64,000 nt of DNA from Streptomyces lydicus (GTDB taxonomy: Bacteria > Actinomycetota > Actinomycetes > Streptomycetales > Streptomycetaceae). The DNA is taken from positions 1,488,001-1,552,000 of the forward strand of contig NZ_CP017157.1 of assembly GCF_001729485.1 (NCBI RefSeq), in the 5' to 3' direction. The position numbers were made by a program, and so were the translations under genes. Within the stretch, counting starts at the first letter, position 1; every line of letters begins with the position of its first letter. This document shows positions 27,796 through 35,455 of the stretch, piece after piece. The notes below the pieces were generated by a model. The model was not told where the DNA came from. It saw only the letters and a program-made list of their open reading frames with translations, and searched no databases.

Positions 27796-28129
27796 CGAGA
27801 ACCCTCTCCAGGATCTGCCGGTCGAATTGCTCGGCTTCGGGGATGGGGACACGGGCGTGCAGGAGGCCGGCATCGACGAGGTCGGCCACCAGCACCTTCA
27901 CCACACTGACGGGCAGGTGGAGATGGGCTGCGACCTCGGCCAGAGACAAGGCTCCGGGCTGGAGGAGCTCCAGAATCCGGTGCTCTTCCGGTCGTACCTC
28001 ACTGGAGATCGGCATCCCCCCGCTGTGCAGCAGCGTGAGCCGGTCAAACGTGTTGCGGCTGGGTTGGGCGCGTCCGCCGGTCGCCAGATAGGCCGGTACG
28101 AGGCGCCTGGTGCTCTGGCGCGGGGTCAT
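27770..28129 (-). CDS. cvnC: Conservon DUF742 protein CvnC
   Basis: A 119-residue DUF742 protein: MTPRQSTRRLVPAYLATGGR at the start, then a winged-helix-like LSLAEVAAHLHLPVSVVKVL and DLVDAGLLHA. It is a standard third component of conservons and possibly a nucleotide-exchange or adaptor factor; its biochemical role is not settled. The ATG overlaps the cvnB stop (ATGA). Confidence 0.94.
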   Translation of the reverse strand: MTPRQSTRRLVPAYLATGGRAQPSRNTFDRLTLLHSGGMPISSEVRPEEHRILELLQPGALSLAEVAAHLHLPVSVVKVLVADLVDAGLLHARVPIPEAEQFDRQILERVLDGLRSLKS

Positions 28130-28554
28130 GCCTTGCTGCCGAGGTCCCGCGCCGGGCTGTTCATGACCTTGTTGCCCAGCGTCGTCACCTGGATCTGCAT
28201 GTGGTGCGCTACGACTCCCATATTGACCTCCGGTCCGGCGAAGACGGCCAGGCAGGTGTTCTCGCCCGCGGGTATGGCGAAGACCCAGCCCTGTTCGGAT
28301 TCGATGACGGTCTGGCGCAGCCGGGCGTCGTCCCGTTCGGCGAACGCCGCGGTCACCGCGCGTCCGGCGCCCTGGAGCGCGGACATCATGGCGGCGACAC
28401 CTTCGGCGGCATCACGCTTCAGGCCGGGCGACGATCCCTCGATGAATCCGTCACCGGAGATCACGGCTGCGTGGATAACATGCGGCAGCTCCAGGAGGGG
28501 GGCCAGCACCCAGGACTTGTCCTCGGTGACGCGGCGGCGAGTGGGGCTGTTCAT
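28126..28554 (-). CDS. cvnB: Conservon roadblock/LC7 protein CvnB
   Basis: A 142-residue roadblock/LC7-domain protein. Such proteins dimerise and can act as GTPase-activating partners of MglA/CvnD-type G proteins. Typical segments are WVLAPLLELPHVIHAAVISG near the N-terminus and GWVFAIPAGENTCLAVFAGP in the core. The ATG overlaps the cvnA stop (ATGA) and the stop overlaps the cvnC start. Confidence 0.94.
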   Translation of the reverse strand: MNSPTRRRVTEDKSWVLAPLLELPHVIHAAVISGDGFIEGSSPGLKRDAAEGVAAMMSALQGAGRAVTAAFAERDDARLRQTVIESEQGWVFAIPAGENTCLAVFAGPEVNMGVVAHHMQIQVTTLGNKVMNSPARDLGSKA

Positions 28555-29999
28555 GGCTGGGCGTTCCCTTCGGGACTGCGAGGGGGTTCTGTGTGGGCTG
28601 CGGCACGGCCGGATTCGGTGCCCTGCTGGAGCGCGGCCCAGCGAGAGGCCGCCTCCTCCGGGGACCGTTCACGGACCGGGTCGGTGCGCGGCAGGCTCTG
28701 CTGCTGCTCCGACACCGGCGTCCGGCGGCGCCTGCGCGGCAGTCCGCCCTCGGCGGGATCCGCCGTGACGTCGGACTGCGCGGGCGTGCCCGTTGCTTGC
28801 TCCGGAGCGGCCGGAGCAGGGGTGTGCGGTGTGGGGGTGTGGGGTACGGGGGCGGTGGCTCCGGTCGGGAGTACCGCGGGCCGGTCGGACGCACCGGAAC
28901 GGTGCGGCAGCGGAGCCATCACGGACATGGGCTGGGTGCTCTCGTCGAGGAGGGTGAGAAGGGGGTCACCCGGGATGTAGACAACGGCCCGCACGCCGCC
29001 GTACGGCGACGACTCGATGTGCACCCCGAAGCCGTACTGGCGCACCAGCTGGCCGGCCGCCGCGAAGCCGGACCGCGGCGGGTCACCGAGCTGGGTCAGC
29101 AGCAGGTCGTTGTCGCTCGCCAGCAGCTCCATCGCGGCCTTGACCTCGTCCTCGTGCATCCCGACGCCGTAGTCGTCGATGATGACCGAGGCGCCGCGGT
29201 TGCCCTGCTGGAGGGTCACGGTGACGGGCAGCTCACGGTGCGAGTGGTGCAGCGCGTTGGCGAGCAGCTCGGTGACGGTGATGGCGATCGGCTCGACCGC
29301 ACGCGCGACCACCGCGACCGGGTCGCGCAGCTGGTTGCTGACCTGTACGCGCTCGTAGCCGCGCAGCCGCGAGGCGGCGCCGACCACCAGCTCGGCGAGG
29401 TAGGAGTCCTCCCGGGTCAGTCCCGGCCAGGCTCCGCACACCACACCGGTGGCCTGGATGCGCCGCAGCGCCTGCTCGTTGAGGAAGTCCGCGTTCAGGA
29501 GGTCCTGGGCGACGTTCGGGTCGTCGTAGCGGTGCTGCATCTCCTGGAGGGACGTCTGCAGCCGGTAGAGCAGTGCCTGGATGGTGGTGGTGGCGCCACG
29601 GAGGGTGGACTGCGCCGCCGCGTCGACCCGGGCCCGCTCCTTGGTGATGGCCTCGCTGACCTGTTCCAGTACGCCGTTCAGCGCCTGGTCGGTCTCGGTC
29701 CCGGTGAACCGGGAGTCCAGCAGACCCCGCACGGGCACGTGCGGGTGGGCGAGGGCGAGGGTGAGGTCGGGGAGCCGGGTCCCGGCCAGGTGCCGGATCT
29801 CGGCTTCGGTGGCGCGCAGCCGGGCCGACAGCTCCGTATTGCTGTGGAGCGTGGCGCTGTTCTGTTCCTCAGCGGCGGTCAGACGTGCTCTGAGGGCCTT
29901 GCGCTGGCCGCTCGCCCGGATCGAGAGCGCCGCCAGGACCACGGCGGCGGCCGTACCTGCGCTGAGGCACCACAACAGCGCCTCCGGTATGGATGTCAT
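28551..29999 (-). CDS. cvnA: Conservon sensor histidine-kinase-like protein CvnA
   Basis: A 482-residue membrane protein. One transmembrane helix lies at about residues 7-27 (LLWCLSAGTAAAVVLAALSI), followed by a coiled-coil-prone region (about 35-75). A helical domain and a GHKL ATPase come next, with N-box ELLANALHHSH, G1 box DDYGVGM and a G2-like SGFAAAGQLV. The last 110 residues are Pro/Ala/Thr-rich and probably disordered. No clear phospho-acceptor H-box is seen, as is usual for CvnA. ATG 29999 follows GAGG at 6-7 nt. It heads the operon; a palindrome (30130-30144) lies upstream. Confidence 0.93.
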   Translation of the reverse strand: MTSIPEALLWCLSAGTAAAVVLAALSIRASGQRKALRARLTAAEEQNSATLHSNTELSARLRATEAEIRHLAGTRLPDLTLALAHPHVPVRGLLDSRFTGTETDQALNGVLEQVSEAITKERARVDAAAQSTLRGATTTIQALLYRLQTSLQEMQHRYDDPNVAQDLLNADFLNEQALRRIQATGVVCGAWPGLTREDSYLAELVVGAASRLRGYERVQVSNQLRDPVAVVARAVEPIAITVTELLANALHHSHRELPVTVTLQQGNRGASVIIDDYGVGMHEDEVKAAMELLASDNDLLLTQLGDPPRSGFAAAGQLVRQYGFGVHIESSPYGGVRAVVYIPGDPLLTLLDESTQPMSVMAPLPHRSGASDRPAVLPTGATAPVPHTPTPHTPAPAAPEQATGTPAQSDVTADPAEGGLPRRRRRTPVSEQQQSLPRTDPVRERSPEEAASRWAALQQGTESGRAAAHTEPPRSPEGNAQP

Positions 30000-30129
30000 C
30001 GAGATCCTCAAGTGGGGTACTGACTGGGTCGGCCGGCCTGCACGGCGTCGTGTTGCCGATCATCACGGGATGCTACCGGGGAGTTGACGTGCCGTGAGGG
30101 CCAGATCCCATGGGGTGACTGAGAAGTAC

Positions 30130-30144
30130 GGAAGGTCACCTTCC
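30130..30144. promoter_or_regulatory. Palindrome upstream of cvnA
   Basis: GGAAGGT-C-ACCTTCC is a perfect 15-bp palindrome about 130 nt before the cvnA ATG, in the gap between cvnA and the DUF397 gene. It is a candidate operator; the regulator is unknown. Confidence 0.4.
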
Positions 30145-30174
30145 GCCCGCGTTGACCGGACACTAACGTGATGT

Positions 30175-30205
30175 GGCCCCGTCATCCAGGTCAGATGGCG
30201 GGGCC
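30175..30205 (-). terminator. Terminator behind the XRE-DUF397 pair
   Basis: An 11-bp stem (GGCCCCGTCAT 30175-30185, ATGGCGGGGCC 30195-30205) with one G-T wobble and a 9-nt loop lies 37 nt past the DUF397 stop. Confidence 0.6.
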
Positions 30206-30241
30206 GGTGTGTGCCTGTTGTGCCGGCACGGTGAAGGTCGG

Positions 30242-30535
30242 TCAGGCAGTCGTGAACCGCGCGTTCTTGACGGCCCCGATGAAAGCGGACCATGCGGACG
30301 CGGGCACGGCGACGACGGGTCCGTCGGCCCCCGCCTTGCTGTCGCGGATGGGGACGAGGCCGGGGAAGTTGTCGGAGACCTCGACGCAGCTTCCGCCGTT
30401 TTGGTCGCTGTAGGTGCTCTTGCGCCATGCGGCGGCGCCGGGGAAGTGGTCGGCGACCTCGATGCAGCTTCCGCCGTTGTGGTCGCTGTAGCTGCTCTTG
30501 CGCCAGCGGGCGTCGCTCAGGTCGTACTCGCGCAT
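30242..30535 (-). CDS. DUF397 protein with internal 26-residue duplication
   Basis: A 97-residue protein with two copies of the DUF397 N-terminal motif: WRKSSYSDHNGGSCIEVADH and WRKSTYSDQNGGSCVEVSDN, 26 residues apart. The second runs into the normal domain end (IRDSKAGADGPVVAVPASAW). The duplication is visible in DNA as a 78-bp period (starts near 30360 and 30438). DUF397 genes pair with XRE/Scr1-type regulators across Streptomyces, including the known developmental pair bldB-like/whiJ-like systems. The start overlaps the upstream XRE stop by 19 nt, so the two are coupled. Confidence 0.93.
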   Translation of the reverse strand: MREYDLSDARWRKSSYSDHNGGSCIEVADHFPGAAAWRKSTYSDQNGGSCVEVSDNFPGLVPIRDSKAGADGPVVAVPASAWSAFIGAVKNARFTTA

Positions 30536-31350
30536 CGTTTGTAGTCCTCTGCCGCCGATTCGATCAGGGCCAGGGACGCCTCCGGTGACAGGGCGGCGGC
30601 CCGGATCAAATCGTAGCTCTGCTGAGTACGCTTCACTACGGCCGGTTCGTCCAGCAAATTCCCCGAATACACGCCTTCTGTATAGGCGGTTGGCGGAGCG
30701 TCATCGAACTCCATGACCGTCACCATGCGCCCCATGGACGGATATGGGCCAGCCGCAAACGGGAAAATCTGCATCACGATCTTCCGCTCGCGCGCGAGCT
30801 GCGTAAGGTGTTCCAATTGCTCAGCCATGACGGTCGGGCCGCCTACCGGTACCCGCAGCACTGCCTCGTGCAGGACCGCCCAATAGGAAGGCCGGTCCTC
30901 CCCCTTGAGGATGGTTGCGCGTTCCAGGCGGGCACGAACCAGGCCCTCGATGTACTCGTCCGTTGCGTAAGGGTTCCCCGCCAATGTGACCGCCCGTGCG
31001 TAGGCTGCTGTCTGAAGCAATCCGGGCACGCTCATCGACTCGAACTCACAGATCCGCGTAGCCACCCGCTCCAGCTCCGCCACCGCCGCGAAATAGGACG
31101 CATACGGCGACGCCTCCAGCAGCTTCCGGCACAGGCGCTCGAAGAAGCCGTCGGTTTCCAGGACCTGGTCGATCTGGATCGCCATGTCCAGCCGCGGCCG
31201 GCGCTCCGCCGACTCGAATCTGCTGATCAACGCGTGCGACGCGAAGAGCCGCCGCCCCAGTTCCTCCTGGCTCAGACCGGCGCCCTCCCGCCGGTTCTTG
31301 AGTTCGGAGCCCCAGAATTCCCAGCCGACCTGCTGTGACGTGTTGGTCAT
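30517..31350 (-). CDS. XRE-family regulator (Scr1/WhiJ-like, DUF5753)
   Basis: A 277-residue protein with an N-terminal helix-turn-helix (about 15-70: LKNRREGAGLSQEELGRRLF, SHALISRFESAERRP) and a C-terminal DUF5753 ligand- or partner-binding domain (ICEFESMSVPGLLQTAAYAR through ETAVVKRT-like end). Such proteins act with the adjacent DUF397 product, in an antagonistic pair reminiscent of toxin-antitoxin logic, and influence development in Streptomyces. The ATG at 31350 has no ribosome site, but TACGCT lies 6 nt upstream. The gene is divergent from recO with only 88 nt between starts. Confidence 0.92.
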   Translation of the reverse strand: MTNTSQQVGWEFWGSELKNRREGAGLSQEELGRRLFASHALISRFESAERRPRLDMAIQIDQVLETDGFFERLCRKLLEASPYASYFAAVAELERVATRICEFESMSVPGLLQTAAYARAVTLAGNPYATDEYIEGLVRARLERATILKGEDRPSYWAVLHEAVLRVPVGGPTVMAEQLEHLTQLARERKIVMQIFPFAAGPYPSMGRMVTVMEFDDAPPTAYTEGVYSGNLLDEPAVVKRTQQSYDLIRAAALSPEASLALIESAAEDYKRCASTT

Positions 31351-31362
31351 GAGCCCAGCGTA
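31348..31362 (-). promoter_or_regulatory. Candidate leaderless promoter for the XRE gene
   Basis: On the minus strand TACGCT (complement of 31357-31362) is 6 nt before the ATG at 31350. No Shine-Dalgarno sequence is present. The -35 is not recognisable. Confidence 0.45.
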
Positions 31363-31425
31363 GTTCCGTAGCGTCACCCTGCGTGTGCGAACGGTGAAGC
31401 CGCCCGACCCGCTCCGGGCATGGGC

Positions 31426-31441
31426 GAGAATGGGCGCCATG
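31426..31441 (+). promoter_or_regulatory. Candidate leaderless promoter for recO
   Basis: GAGAAT at 31426-31431 stands 7 nt before ATG 31439, in an 18-nt block identical to that preceding era. No good ribosome site is present here. Confidence 0.4.
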
Positions 31442-32185
31442 AGTCTGTTCCGCGACGACGGCATCGTGCTGCGCACCCAGAAGCTGGGCGAGGCGGACCG
31501 GATCATCACGCTGCTCACCCGTACCCACGGCCGGGTGCGGGCCGTGGCGCGCGGCGTACGGCGCACGAAGTCGAAGTTCGGCGCGCGGCTGGAGCCCTTC
31601 TCGCACGTCGACGTGCAGTTCTACGCCCGCGGCAGCGAGCTCGTGGGCCGCGGACTTCCCCTGTGCACGCAGAGCGAGACGATCGCCGCGTACGGCGGCG
31701 GGATCGTCACCGACTACGCCCGCTACACGGCCGGCACGGCCATGCTGGAGACCGCCGAGCGGTTCACCGACCACGAGGGCGAGCCGGCGGTGCAGCAGTA
31801 TCTGCTGCTGGTGGGCGGGCTGCGGACGCTGGCCCGCGGCGAGCACGCCCCGCACCTGGTCCTCGACGCCTTCCTGCTGCGTTCGCTCGCCGTCAACGGC
31901 TACGCGCCGAGCTTCGACAGCTGTGCGCGGTGCGGGCTGCCCGGCCCGAACCGGTTCTTCTCGGTCGCGTCGGGCGGGGTGGTCTGCGGTGACTGCCGGG
32001 TGCCCGGGAGCGTCGTACCCTCCTCGGAGGCGATCGGGCTCCTGAGCGCGCTGCTGACCGGCGACTGGGAGTCCGCGGACGCCTGCGAGGCCCGTCACGC
32101 CCGGGAGGGCAGCGGGCTGGTCACGGCGTATCTGCACTGGCACCTGGAGCGGGGGCTGCGCTCCCTCCGGTACGTCGAGCAGTAG
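31439..32185 (+). CDS. recO: DNA repair protein RecO
   Basis: A 248-residue recombination mediator of the RecFOR pathway that promotes RecA loading and strand annealing. The N-terminal OB fold is LFRDDGIVLRTQKLGEADRI; the C-terminal part has a zinc-finger pattern CARCGLPGP then CGDC. The start is ATG 31439; a longer frame upstream has no support. recO-uppS linkage is conserved in actinobacteria. Confidence 0.96.
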   Translation: MSLFRDDGIVLRTQKLGEADRIITLLTRTHGRVRAVARGVRRTKSKFGARLEPFSHVDVQFYARGSELVGRGLPLCTQSETIAAYGGGIVTDYARYTAGTAMLETAERFTDHEGEPAVQQYLLLVGGLRTLARGEHAPHLVLDAFLLRSLAVNGYAPSFDSCARCGLPGPNRFFSVASGGVVCGDCRVPGSVVPSSEAIGLLSALLTGDWESADACEARHAREGSGLVTAYLHWHLERGLRSLRYVEQ

Positions 32186-32272
32186 CCGTAGGCGTCCGTA
32201 GCCGTACGCAGAGCAGCACGCAACGCCACACAACCGAACCACCGAAGCCGACACATAGGAGAAGTGGGCCGC

Positions 32273-33091
32273 ATGGCACGACGCGGGATCCTGGGCCGTA
32301 ACCGACGCGAGTACGTCACGCCCGAGCCGCACCCCTCCGGCGCGCGGCCGCCGAAGATTCCCGGGGAGCTGGTTCCCAACCATGTGGCCGTGGTCATGGA
32401 CGGCAACGGCCGGTGGGCCAAGGAGCGCGGACTGCCGCGCACCGAGGGGCACAAGGTCGGCGAGGGCGTCGTCCTGGACGTCCTCAAGGGCTGCATCGAG
32501 ATGGGCGTGAAGAACCTTTCGCTCTACGCCTTCTCGACGGAGAACTGGAAGCGGTCGCCCGACGAGGTCAAGTTCCTGATGAACTTCAACCGCGATGTGA
32601 TCCGGCGGCGGCGCGACGAAATGGACGCGCTGGGCATTCGCATCCGGTGGGTCGGGCGGATGCCGAAGCTGTGGAAGTCCGTGGTCCAGGAGCTCCAGAT
32701 CGCCCAGGAGCAGACCAAGAACAATGACGCGATGACGCTGTACTTCTGCGTGAATTACGGCGGGCGGGCGGAGATCGCCGATGCGGCGGCGGCCATCGCG
32801 GCGGACGTACGGGCCGGAAAGCTGGACCCGTCGAAGGTGAACGAGAAGACCGTCGCGAAGTACATGTACTACCCGGACATGCCGGACGTGGACCTCTTCG
32901 TCCGGCCGTCCGGGGAGCAGCGGACCTCGAACTACCTGATCTGGCAGAGCGCGTACGCGGAGATGGTGTTCCAGGACATTCTCTGGCCGGACTTCGACCG
33001 CCGGAACCTGTGGGACGCGTGCCTGGAGTACGCGAAGCGGGACCGCCGCTTCGGCGCCGCCCCGGAGCCGGACGGACAGTCGGCCAAGTAA
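32273..33091 (+). CDS. uppS: Isoprenyl (undecaprenyl-type) diphosphate synthase
   Basis: A 272-residue cis-prenyltransferase that makes the polyprenyl diphosphate carrier for cell-wall synthesis. The catalytic motif is [19 protein letters not shown], followed by [10 protein letters not shown] and the C-terminal [20 protein letters not shown]. The actinobacterial Z-FPP/decaprenyl enzymes share this family, so chain length is uncertain. ATG 32273 is 10 nt behind TAGGAGA; the GTG at 32264 is too close to that site. Confidence 0.95.
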   Translation: MARRGILGRNRREYVTPEPHPSGARPPKIPGELVPNHVAVVMDGNGRWAKERGLPRTEGHKVGEGVVLDVLKGCIEMGVKNLSLYAFSTENWKRSPDEVKFLMNFNRDVIRRRRDEMDALGIRIRWVGRMPKLWKSVVQELQIAQEQTKNNDAMTLYFCVNYGGRAEIADAAAAIAADVRAGKLDPSKVNEKTVAKYMYYPDMPDVDLFVRPSGEQRTSNYLIWQSAYAEMVFQDILWPDFDRRNLWDACLEYAKRDRRFGAAPEPDGQSAK

Positions 33092-33121
33092 GGCGTCCGG
33101 AGGCGCCCCCACGCGCCCGCA

Positions 33122-33168
33122 CACGCGGAACGGGCCGCCCCGGTCACCGGGGCGGCCCGTTCCGCGTG
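33122..33168. terminator. 47-bp perfect palindrome between uppS and zur
   Basis: Two perfect 23-bp arms (33122-33144 and 33146-33168) flank a single central C. The left arm begins CACGCGGAACGGGCC. It lies 30 nt past the uppS stop and 11 nt past the convergent zur stop, so a bidirectional terminator is the natural reading; its length and lack of any loop beyond the fold-back are unusual. Confidence 0.8.
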
Positions 33169-33179
33169 CGCTGTGGTCG

Positions 33180-33608
33180 CTACTGCTTCTCGGCGGCCCG
33201 GCCGGCGCAGTCGCCGCAGGTCCCGAAGATCTCGATGGTGTGGGCGACGTCCTGGAAGCCGTGTTCGGTGGCGATCTGGTCGGCCCATTTCTCCACCGCG
33301 GGGCCCTCGACCTCGACGGCCTTGCCGCAGGCCCGGCACACGAGGTGGTGGTGGTGATCGTCGGTGCTGCACCGGCGGTAGACGGCCTCGCCGTCGCTGG
33401 TGCGCAGCACGTCGACCTCGCCGGCGTCGGCGAGCGACTGCAGCGTGCGGTAGACGGTGGTCAGTCCGACCGAGTCGCCGCGGTGCTTGAGCATGTCGTG
33501 CAGCTCCTGCGCACTGCGGAACTCGTCGACCTCGTCGAGTGCGGCGGACACCGCGGTCCGCTGCCGCGTCGACCGGCCGCGAACCGGAGATCCCGCGCTC
33601 GTCGCCAC
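33180..33608 (-). CDS. zur: Zinc uptake regulator Zur (Fur family)
   Basis: A 142-residue Fur-family repressor. The winged helix covers about 10-75 (RSAQELHDMLKHRGDSVGLT, TTVYRTLQSLADAGEVD). The metal sites are the HHHHLVCRACGKAVEVEG block and the structural CGDC near the end, forming the double CxxC. GTG 33608 follows an AGGGAGG site. The gene ends the znuACB-zur cluster. In Streptomyces Zur represses high-affinity zinc uptake and alternative ribosomal protein genes when zinc is sufficient; two candidate Zur boxes lie at the znuA promoter. Confidence 0.94.
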   Translation of the reverse strand: MATSAGSPVRGRSTRQRTAVSAALDEVDEFRSAQELHDMLKHRGDSVGLTTVYRTLQSLADAGEVDVLRTSDGEAVYRRCSTDDHHHHLVCRACGKAVEVEGPAVEKWADQIATEHGFQDVAHTIEIFGTCGDCAGRAAEKQ

Positions 33609-33735
33609 CGTTGCCTCCCTAGGACGTCAGGACTTCCCCCTGCGCTGCGTCCCGCCATTGTGCCAGGTGATGACCGGATGCCTGGTGAGACGCTTACCCC
33701 TACATCTATCTCCCGGCCGGTCCGGTCCGCCGCCG

Positions 33736-34635
33736 CTATCCGGCCACGCTCACGTCGTCCGCGGGGGCCCGGCCGCCGGGTACCTCCAGGGTGCACCCGT
33801 CCCCGGGCCCGGCGGCAGCCTTGGCGCGCTTTTTCGCGAGCGGCGCGGCGAGCGCGGTGAAGGCCACGAACAGGGCGATGGCGAAGAGCACGATCGTCGC
33901 GCCGGACGGGACGTCCACGTAGTACGAGGTGGCCGTGCCCGTGAGGGTGACCACGACTCCGATGGCGACGGCCACCGCGAAGGTGACCGCGAAGCTGCGG
34001 CTGATCTGCTGGGCGGCCGCGACCGGGATCACCATCAGGGCGCTGACCAGCAGCAGTCCGACGACGCGCATGGCGACGGTGACGGTGACCGCGGCGGTGA
34101 CCGCGACCAGGAGGTTGAGCAGCCGCACCGGCAGTCCGGTCACCCGGGCGAACTCCTCGTCCTGGCAGACCGCGAAGAGCTGGCGGCGCAGGCCCACCGT
34201 GATCGCCAGGACCAGGGCGGCGAGCACGTAGATCGTCGTCATGTCCTGCGGCGAGACGGTGGTGATCGAGCCGAAGAGGTAGGTGCCGAGGTTGGCGTTG
34301 GAGCCGGCGTCGGAGAGGTTCATCAGCATCACGCCGCCCGCCATGCCGCCGTAGAACAGCATGGCCAGCGCGAGATCGCCGCGGGTCTTGCCGTACCAGC
34401 GGATCAGCTCCATGACGACGGAGCCGGCGATGGCGACGGCGGTGGCGACCCAGACGGGGCTGGTGTTGAGCAGGAAGCCGAGGCCGACGCCGGTGAGGGC
34501 GACATGGCCGATGCCGTCGCCCATCAGGGCTTGGCGGCGCTGGACGAGGTAGATGCCGATGGCGGGGGCGGTGATGCCGACGATCAGGGCGGCGATCAGG
34601 GCCCGCTGCATGAAGGCGTAGGTGAGGATTTCCAT
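33736..34635 (-). CDS. znuB: Zinc ABC transporter permease ZnuB
   Basis: A 299-residue ABC-3 family membrane permease with about eight or nine hydrophobic helices. Typical marks are LMGDGIGHVALTGVGLGFLL near the N-terminus and VARVTGLPVRLLNL-like and LLVSALMVIPVAAAQ later. The C-terminal 30 residues are soluble and Pro/Ala-rich. The ATG lies 14 nt after the znuC stop. Together with ZnuA and ZnuC it forms the zinc importer. Confidence 0.94.
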   Translation of the reverse strand: MEILTYAFMQRALIAALIVGITAPAIGIYLVQRRQALMGDGIGHVALTGVGLGFLLNTSPVWVATAVAIAGSVVMELIRWYGKTRGDLALAMLFYGGMAGGVMLMNLSDAGSNANLGTYLFGSITTVSPQDMTTIYVLAALVLAITVGLRRQLFAVCQDEEFARVTGLPVRLLNLLVAVTAAVTVTVAMRVVGLLLVSALMVIPVAAAQQISRSFAVTFAVAVAIGVVVTLTGTATSYYVDVPSGATIVLFAIALFVAFTALAAPLAKKRAKAAAGPGDGCTLEVPGGRAPADDVSVAG

Positions 34636-34649
34636 GGGTCGCGCAGCCC

Positions 34650-35417
34650 CTAGCTCAGCAGGCCGGTGCGGAGCGGCTCCGCGGCGGCGTCGGCGTGCGG
34701 GTGGACGTGGTCGTGGCCGGGCAGGGCGTGCTGGCCCACGGCCTCGGGGGGCGGGCCGTCGTGGACGACGCAGCCGTCGCGCAGCACCACCGCGCGGTCG
34801 ATCAGCGGCTCCAGCGGGCCCAGTTCGTGCAGCACCAGCAGCACGGTGGTGCCCCGGGCGACCTGTTCGCGCAGCGCGGCGGCGAGCACTTCCTGGCTGG
34901 CCAGGTCGACGCCGGCCATCGGCTCGTCCATGATCAGCAGGTCCGGTTCGCCGGCCAGCGCGCGGGCTATGAGTACGCGCTGGTGCTGCCCGCCGGACAG
35001 CGCGTTGACGGAGTCCTTGGCGCGGTCGGCCATCCCGACCAGTTCCAGCGCGTGGTGCACGGCGGTCCGGTCGGTCCTGCGCAGGATGCCCAGCTTCGTA
35101 CGGGCCAGCCGGCCGGAGGTGACGACCTCGCGGACGGTGGCGGGGACGCCGCCGGCCGCGGTGGTGCGCTGCGGGACGTAGCCGATGCGGGCCCAGTCCT
35201 TGAAGCGGCGGAACTCCGTGCCGAAGAGCGAGAGCGTGCCGCCGGTGAGCGGGACCTGGCCGATCACCGACCGTACGGCGGTGGACTTGCCCGATCCGTT
35301 GGCGCCCAGCAGCGCGACCACCTCGCCGCTGTGCACGGTGAGGTCGACGCCGCGCAGCACGGGGCGGGCGCCCAGGGCGGCGGTGGCGGCGCGCAGGTCG
35401 ATGACCGGCTGGTTCAT
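34650..35417 (-). CDS. znuC: Zinc ABC transporter ATP-binding protein ZnuC
   Basis: A 255-residue ATPase: Walker A LLGANGSGKSTAV, signature LSGGQHQRVLIARAL, Walker B LLIMDEPMAGVD, and an H-loop VLHELGPLE. The C-terminal tail GHDHVHPHADAA is His-rich and may bind zinc. The start is placed at ATG 35417, where GGAGG is 5 nt upstream and the sequence MNQPVIDLRAATAALGARPV matches the family start. An in-frame ATG at 35459 overlaps the znuA stop (ATGA) and would add 14 residues; it cannot be excluded. Confidence 0.93.
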   Translation of the reverse strand: MNQPVIDLRAATAALGARPVLRGVDLTVHSGEVVALLGANGSGKSTAVRSVIGQVPLTGGTLSLFGTEFRRFKDWARIGYVPQRTTAAGGVPATVREVVTSGRLARTKLGILRRTDRTAVHHALELVGMADRAKDSVNALSGGQHQRVLIARALAGEPDLLIMDEPMAGVDLASQEVLAAALREQVARGTTVLLVLHELGPLEPLIDRAVVLRDGCVVHDGPPPEAVGQHALPGHDHVHPHADAAAEPLRTGLLS

Positions 35418-35455
35418 GGGGACCTCCGTTGCGTGCTGCGGGTGTGCGATGTCCG

